Below, piece by piece: positions 28,992 through 33,337 of a DNA stretch of 33,337 nt. Each line of letters begins with the position of its first letter. The stretch's first letter is position 1. A program made the translations under genes and the position numbers. Source of the stretch: Frankia sp. AgB1.9 (GTDB taxonomy: Bacteria; Actinomycetota; Actinomycetes; Frankiales; Frankiaceae); NCBI RefSeq assembly GCF_016786355.1, contig NZ_JADWYX010000105.1, positions 1 to 33,337 on the forward strand, read 5' to 3'. The notes beneath the pieces were generated by a model. It was not told where the DNA came from, made no database searches, and worked only from the letters and a program-made list of their open reading frames with translations.

Positions 28992-31514
28992 TCAGGTCGA
29001 GCGGATCCGCTCCAGGACGGAGTTGAGCAGGCGGACAGCCGCGGCCTTGTCCAGCGGGTCGTTGCCGTTGCCGCACTTGGGCGACTGGACGCAGGACGGG
29101 CAGCCCGCGGGGCATTCACACGCCACGACCGCGTCCCGGGTGGCGGTCAGCCAGGGCTCGAACCGCCCGTACCCCCGCTCGGCGAAGCCGGCGCCGCCTG
29201 GCTGCCCGTCGTAGACGAAGATCGTCGTCTGGCCGGTGTCCGGGTGCAGCGCGGTCGACACGCCGCCGATGTCCCACCGATCACAGGTGGCGAACAGTGG
29301 GAGCAGGCCGATCGCGGCGTGCTCGGCGGCATGGACCGCGCCGGGCACGTCCGCCGGCTCGATCGCCGCCTGTTCCAGCAGCCGGTCCGAGACCGCGTAC
29401 CAGACGCCGCGAGTGCGCAGGTGACGCGGCGGCAGGTCGAGCGGCACGTCGCCGAGAACCTCGCCAGTCGTGATCAGTCGCCGCTGGTAGCCGACCACCT
29501 GGCTGGTCACCTCGACGGTGCCGAAGAACACCGTCAGCTCATCGTCGACCGGACGGGAGCGGCTGGACTCGACGATCCGGATGTCGGTGTGATCGCGGGC
29601 CGTGGTCGTCCAGTCCGGCGCCGCGCGGACGACGAACGCGACCGATTCGTCCAGGTCCAGCTCGTCGACGACGAAGCTCACGCCCTGGTGCAGGTAGACC
29701 GCGCCGGCATGAACGGTGGAGTGGGAGGTGGCCGCGTCGACGGTGCCGAGCAGACGGCCGGTGTCGGCCTCGACGATCCGCACCGGGGTGCCACCGACGC
29801 CCCGGATGTCGACGTCCGGGCGCGACCGCTGCGTCCAGTACCAGCCGTTCGGGCGCCGGCGCAGCCGGCCGCGGCGGACCAGATCGTCGAGCACCGCCCT
29901 GGCCGACGGGCCGAACAGGGCCAGGTCGGCCTCGGTGACGGGCAGCTCCGCGGCGGCGCATTCCAGCTGGGGTCCGAGTACGTAGGGATTGTCCGGGTCG
30001 AACACCGTCGCCTCGACCGGCCGGCCGAACACCGCCTCCGGGTGATGCACCAGGTAGGTGTCCAGCGGGTCGTCCCTGGCGACCAGCACCGCCAGCGCGC
30101 CCTGGCCCGCGCGCCCGGCCCGCCCGGCCTGCTGCCACAGCGAGGCCAGCGTGCCCGGATAACCGGCGATCACCGTCGCGTCCAGGCCGCTGATGTCGAC
30201 GCCGAGCTCGAGCGCGGACGTCGCGGCGACGCCGAGCAGGTCGCCGGAGCGCAGCCGGGCCTCCAGCTCGCGCCGCTCCTCGGCCAGGTAGCCGGCCCGG
30301 TACGCGGCGACGTGCTCGCCGAGCTCGGGCGCCACCAGGCCGAGCGCCCGGCGGGCCGAGTTGGCGACCACCTCGGCCGCCCGGCGGGACCGGACGAAGA
30401 CCAGTGTGCGCACCCCGTCGACGACCAGGTCCGCCATCAGGTCCGCCGCCTCGGCCGTCGCAGACCGCCGCACCGGCGCCCCGTTCTCCCCCGCGCCCGA
30501 CCCCTGACTGCCACCCGGCCCCGCCGCGGAGCTCGGCTCCTCAACGGCACCGGGCCCCTCAACGGCGCCCAGGCCCCGACCGTCACCCGGCCCCTCAGCA
30601 CCCCGTGGCGCCCGCTGGCGGCTGATCCCAGCCGCGGCAGTGGCGGGCTGGTCCCGAGGCGCGGTGAGAAACAGGGGCGGCTCGTAGAGGACGAAGTCGG
30701 TCGCTCCACGCGGCGAGCCGTCCTCGTCGACCACGTCCACGTCGACGCCGGTGAGCCGACCGGCCGCGACGCCAGGGTCGGCGACAGTCGCCGAGGCCAG
30801 CACGAAGACTGGATCCGCCCCGTAGCGAGCGCAGACCCGGCGCAGCCGCCGCAGCACCTGGGCGACGTGCGCGCCGAACACACCGCGATAGCCGTGGCAC
30901 TCGTCGACGACGACGAAACGCAGGCCACGCAGGAACGGGCCGAACCGGCGGTGCCCCGGCAGGATGCCCCGATGCAGCATGTCCGGGTTCGTCAGTACGA
31001 AGTTGGCGTGCGCGCGCACCCATTCACGTTCGGCGGCCGGCGTGTCGCCGTCATAGCTGGCGGCCCGGACCGCGGTCAGCGTGAGCGCCCGGATCGCCCG
31101 CAGCTGGTCGTGCGCGAGGGCCTTGGTGGGTGCCAGGTACAGCGCCCGCGCGCCGGGATCCGCGAGCAGCGCGCTGAGCACCGGAAGCAGGTATCCGAGC
31201 GACTTCCCGGACGCCGTCCCGGTGGCCAGCACGACGCTGCGCCCGGCGTGCGCGGTTGTCGCCGCCGCCGCCTGGTGACTCCACGGCGCCGTCACGCCCG
31301 CGGCCCGCAGCCGGCCCAGCAGCAGCGGATCCACCCAGTCCGGCCAGTCCACCGCGGACCCGAGCCGCGCCGGGACCCGCTCGACGTGGGTGACGCAGCG
31401 GTCGCGCCGACGGTCCGCCCGCAGCCGGGAAAGGATCTCGGAGCCCCGGTCGGTCCCCACCGTCGGAATCACCCGAGTCAGGATAGTGCGCCCCCGGTCA
31501 GGACAGGGCGGCAT
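28992..31514 (-). CDS. DEAD-box helicase of the MrfA/YprA family with zinc-binding DUF1998 domain
   Basis: About 840 aa. Motif I is ATGTASGKS, motif II VVDECHG (DECH), motif III SAT. The second RecA domain carries VAATSALELGVDISGLD and QQAGRAGRAG (motif VI). A low-complexity insert (PRGAEGPGDGRGLGAVEGPG...) interrupts the region between the two RecA domains. The C-terminal DUF1998 part ends in a four-Cys cluster (CECPAGCPSCVQSPKC). Relatives include Rv3649 and B. subtilis MrfA, a mitomycin-damage repair helicase. Genome repair is inferred. The start is uncertain: ATG 31514 lacks a ribosome site; GTG 31472 lies just after a TATCCT box and might be leaderless. Helicases of this family are a standard neighbour of actinobacterial tad loci. 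Confidence 0.9.
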   Translation of the reverse strand: MPPCPDRGRTILTRVIPTVGTDRGSEILSRLRADRRRDRCVTHVERVPARLGSAVDWPDWVDPLLLGRLRAAGVTAPWSHQAAAATTAHAGRSVVLATGTASGKSLGYLLPVLSALLADPGARALYLAPTKALAHDQLRAIRALTLTAVRAASYDGDTPAAEREWVRAHANFVLTNPDMLHRGILPGHRRFGPFLRGLRFVVVDECHGYRGVFGAHVAQVLRRLRRVCARYGADPVFVLASATVADPGVAAGRLTGVDVDVVDEDGSPRGATDFVLYEPPLFLTAPRDQPATAAAGISRQRAPRGAEGPGDGRGLGAVEGPGAVEEPSSAAGPGGSQGSGAGENGAPVRRSATAEAADLMADLVVDGVRTLVFVRSRRAAEVVANSARRALGLVAPELGEHVAAYRAGYLAEERRELEARLRSGDLLGVAATSALELGVDISGLDATVIAGYPGTLASLWQQAGRAGRAGQGALAVLVARDDPLDTYLVHHPEAVFGRPVEATVFDPDNPYVLGPQLECAAAELPVTEADLALFGPSARAVLDDLVRRGRLRRRPNGWYWTQRSRPDVDIRGVGGTPVRIVEADTGRLLGTVDAATSHSTVHAGAVYLHQGVSFVVDELDLDESVAFVVRAAPDWTTTARDHTDIRIVESSRSRPVDDELTVFFGTVEVTSQVVGYQRRLITTGEVLGDVPLDLPPRHLRTRGVWYAVSDRLLEQAAIEPADVPGAVHAAEHAAIGLLPLFATCDRWDIGGVSTALHPDTGQTTIFVYDGQPGGAGFAERGYGRFEPWLTATRDAVVACECPAGCPSCVQSPKCGNGNDPLDKAAAVRLLNSVLERIRST

Positions 31515-32041
31515 AGTGGGCCGGGCCGGTCGCTGGCCACACCCGGACCGCACCGGGCGAGCCGGGTCGGCGGACGATCCCGCGTGATGGCCCAGAACTC
31601 GCGGGAAACGGCCAACATCCGCCCCCACGGCCCAAGACGTCGCGACGGACAGGCGGGCGCGGCAATCTGTCGGACAACCCGCGCGCATCCGACATATCCC
31701 ACAGACCGGCGCGGAAAGGCGACAGGACGCGATCGTAGAAGCCACTGCGGTGTCTTCTGACAACCGAACGAAGGTCGGTCACCGACAGTCGCACCCGAAG
31801 CCGCAAGATCCGGCGTAGATTTCCGGTGGCGTCGGTACGCGTCAGGTCCGGCGCGCGGGGTCATCCCGGCGCGGCGGCACCGGCTGGATGCGCCCGAGCC
31901 AGGCGGATTGATCCTCCGTCTGGCGGGGTAGTGGCGCCTGAAACCGGGCCGGCCGGGCCGGCCATCGCGCAGCCCGACGACCGCCAGACGCTCTGTGACG
32001 ACGCAGCACCGCCGACGACGCAACACCCCAGGAGGACCCCC
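31515..32041. other. intergenic region upstream of helicase and bldG
   Basis: 527 bp between divergent genes. I see no convincing gene. It should hold promoters for bldG and the helicase. The part near 31960 carries GGGCCGGCCGGGCCGGCC, a GC-rich tandem repeat. No clear operator is recognised. Confidence 0.5.
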
Positions 32042-32383
32042 GTGGACCTGTCCCTCACGACCCGCCAGGAAGGCGACCACACGGTCGTCGTCGTGGGCGG
32101 CGAGATCGACGTCTACACCGCGCCGAAGCTGCGCGAGCAGCTCATCGACCTGGTCTCCGCCGGCTCCTATCACCTGGTCGTCGACATGGAGGGTGTCGAG
32201 TTCCTCGACTCCACCGGTCTCGGCGTCCTGGTCGGGGGCCTGAAGCGGGTCCGCGCGCACGACGGCTCGCTGCGCCTCGTGTGCACTCAGGAGCGGATCC
32301 TCAAGATCTTCCGGATCACCGGCCTGACCAAGGTCTTCCCGATCCACGCCTCCGTCGAGGAAGCGCTCGCCGCCACCGACTGA
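32042..32383 (+). CDS. bldG: BldG-type anti-sigma factor antagonist (STAS domain)
   Basis: 113 aa from GTG 32042, with an AGGAGG ribosome site; the same length as streptomycete BldG. It is a single STAS domain. The phosphorylatable serine lies in VEFLDSTGLGVLVGGLKRVR. The C-terminal ERILKIFRITGLTKVFPIHAS is nearly the BldG sequence. In Streptomyces, BldG is phosphorylated by partner kinases/anti-sigma factors and controls development, antibiotic production and stress sigma factors. The same switch is inferred here. The anti-sigma gene follows after 328 bp that contain a strong hairpin, so bldG is probably transcribed both alone and with it. Confidence 0.95.
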   Translation: MDLSLTTRQEGDHTVVVVGGEIDVYTAPKLREQLIDLVSAGSYHLVVDMEGVEFLDSTGLGVLVGGLKRVRAHDGSLRLVCTQERILKIFRITGLTKVFPIHASVEEALAATD

Positions 32384-32460
32384 CCGGGTACAGCGCCTGG
32401 TCCGTGCTCGCGCCGCGTCCCCTCGACGCGGGTGTGGGCTCTCACGGGTCGTTTCGCCGA

Positions 32461-32523
32461 GGCAGCCGGTCGGGCTGCCCCGGGACGCCGTCCCCGCCGA
32501 CTCGGACCAGAGCCGGCGGGGAC
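32461..32523 (+). terminator. double hairpin after bldG
   Basis: GGCAGCC/GGCTGCC (32461-32479) is followed by GTCCCCGCCG (32490-32499) pairing with CGGCGGGGAC (32514-32523) and an inner CTC/GAG. It is likely to end or attenuate transcription between bldG and its partner gene. The rest of 32384-32711 shows no gene. Confidence 0.7.
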
Positions 32524-32711
32524 GTGGTGCCGGCCTCGCTCACCTCGGCTCTCGTCGCCGTGATCGGCGGGCCGGCTGGAGGGGCGAAACAGGACAAGCT
32601 CTACCTCGAACGACCAGAATGTGCCCCTGGCCGGGGACCCGCCGATCTGCGCCCCGGACCCGTGCCAACGACCTCGTGTCGCCGGAGAAGCAGATCGGTG
32701 GGAGGCGCCGC

Positions 32712-33305
32712 ATGTCCACCGTCGACACATCCACCGTCGACACACCCACACTCGGCACGTCCACCGTGGAGTTGCGCATCGCCGCCCTGCCAGGACATGT
32801 CCGTACCGCCCGAATGATCGCGACGGCGGTCGCCCGGCGGTCCCTGGTGCCGACGGACGCGCTCGACGAGATCAGGTTCGCGGTGGGCGAGGCCTGCCTG
32901 CGCGCCGTGAACGTGAACCGCCTTCGCGCCCCCGAGGACCTGGTCGTCGTCAGGATGACCAGCGCCGACGGCGTCTTCACCGTCTCGGTCGCCGACTCCG
33001 GCGAGCCGGGCGACGACGCGGCTCCAGGCCCCGACGGCGGGCCGCTCGGTCTGCCCGCTCTGTTCGGCGTCGCCGGCTACGGCACGGAGACCGCCGGCAG
33101 CGGCCCTGGTGCCGAGTACCTGCCCGGCGACGCGGACTCCGCGGGTGCTGGATCGGCGCTGCCTCCAGGCATCGGGCTGGCCCTCATTGAGGGGCTCGTC
33201 GACGACGTCGAGGTCCGCCGCCGCCCGGACGGCGTCGGCACGGTCGTCACGATGACCTGGGACACCACGTCCCTGGTCGACGGCGGCCTGGCGACGGCCC
33301 GCTGA
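32712..33305 (+). CDS. RsbW-like anti-sigma factor, BldG partner
   Basis: 197 aa from ATG 32712, with a GGGAGG ribosome site. It is a HATPase_c (GHKL) serine-kinase-type fold: N-box FAVGEACLRAVN with Glu60, G1 box VADSG (93-97) and G2 box GIGLALIEGL (153-162). The ATP-lid region (about 100-150) is an unusually long Gly/Pro/Asp-rich insert. Arg64 stands where RsbW has the Mg-binding Asn (ExxxN). The N-terminus has the short repeat STVDTSTVDT. By position it corresponds to the anti-sigma gene downstream of bldG in Streptomyces. Binding or phosphorylation of BldG is inferred, not shown. Confidence 0.88.
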   Translation: MSTVDTSTVDTPTLGTSTVELRIAALPGHVRTARMIATAVARRSLVPTDALDEIRFAVGEACLRAVNVNRLRAPEDLVVVRMTSADGVFTVSVADSGEPGDDAAPGPDGGPLGLPALFGVAGYGTETAGSGPGAEYLPGDADSAGAGSALPPGIGLALIEGLVDDVEVRRRPDGVGTVVTMTWDTTSLVDGGLATAR

Positions 33306-33337
33306 GGTAGCTCCCGCCGCCCGCGCCGGATCCGGCG

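Noticed and set aside
28782..31760. 992-aa open frame on the plus strand opposite the helicase gene
   Set aside because: Antisense shadow of the helicase; the product is Arg/Gly/Pro-rich without motifs.

Overview
The window is very GC-rich DNA from a filamentous, high-GC actinobacterium. The best guess is Frankia or a close relative. The evidence is a BldG-type anti-sigma antagonist almost identical in form to the streptomycete protein, very frequent GTG starts and ATGA/GTGA overlaps, and two blocks whose gene order is shared across Actinobacteria. The genus is an inference, because no rRNA or tRNA lies in the window.

Left chromosomal block (1-7720): a poly-C tract, a Crp-family regulator, a small membrane protein, endonuclease III, a CoA-pyrophosphatase-like Nudix hydrolase, an amicyanin-like cupredoxin lipoprotein, a MarP-type membrane serine protease, an epoxide-hydrolase-like alpha/beta hydrolase, a two-helix membrane protein of the holin-like DUF1469 family, and a Fic-like protein with a degenerate active site. 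This is the actinobacterial crp-nth-nudix-marP-ephE neighbourhood.

Mobile element (7721-23382, about 15.6 kb): it is bounded by a perfect 19-bp direct repeat, GTGGATGAGCCTCATCCAC. Joining the outer flanks restores a 33-bp perfect palindrome as the empty chromosomal site, so the target is an intergenic palindrome and not a tRNA gene. The right end has a tyrosine integrase behind an Xre regulator, with a divergent, tightly overlapping leftward operon (excisionase, small protein, 767-aa zinc-finger/TOPRIM/DUF3987 replication protein, several small zinc proteins). The middle has a leftward cassette: an unusual M41-like metallopeptidase, a small protein, an HK97-gp10-like tail protein, an HNH nuclease and a 903-aa tape-measure protein. 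A short oppositely oriented gene sits inside it between 20-bp direct repeats. The left end has a small HTH repressor, paired palindromic operators, a four-gene rightward operon of unknown function, a 390-bp locus full of short repeats that looks like an origin or partition site, an AlpA-like HTH gene and three small genes. I find no terminase, portal, capsid, baseplate, lysis or TraB/FtsK gene. The element is therefore neither a complete prophage nor a standard conjugative AICE. A phage-satellite-like or remnant phage-plasmid element is the best working description.

Right chromosomal block (23383-33337): a Tad/Flp pilus operon (TadA ATPase, a TadB-TadC fusion, Flp-like pilin, TadE, TadE-like), then on the other strand a two-helix membrane protein and an MrfA/YprA-type DEAD-box helicase, then bldG and its RsbW-like anti-sigma partner. 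The element sits directly upstream of tadA, where it splits a palindrome that may be regulatory. Two copies of a 73-bp palindromic repeat lie in the chromosomal flanks.
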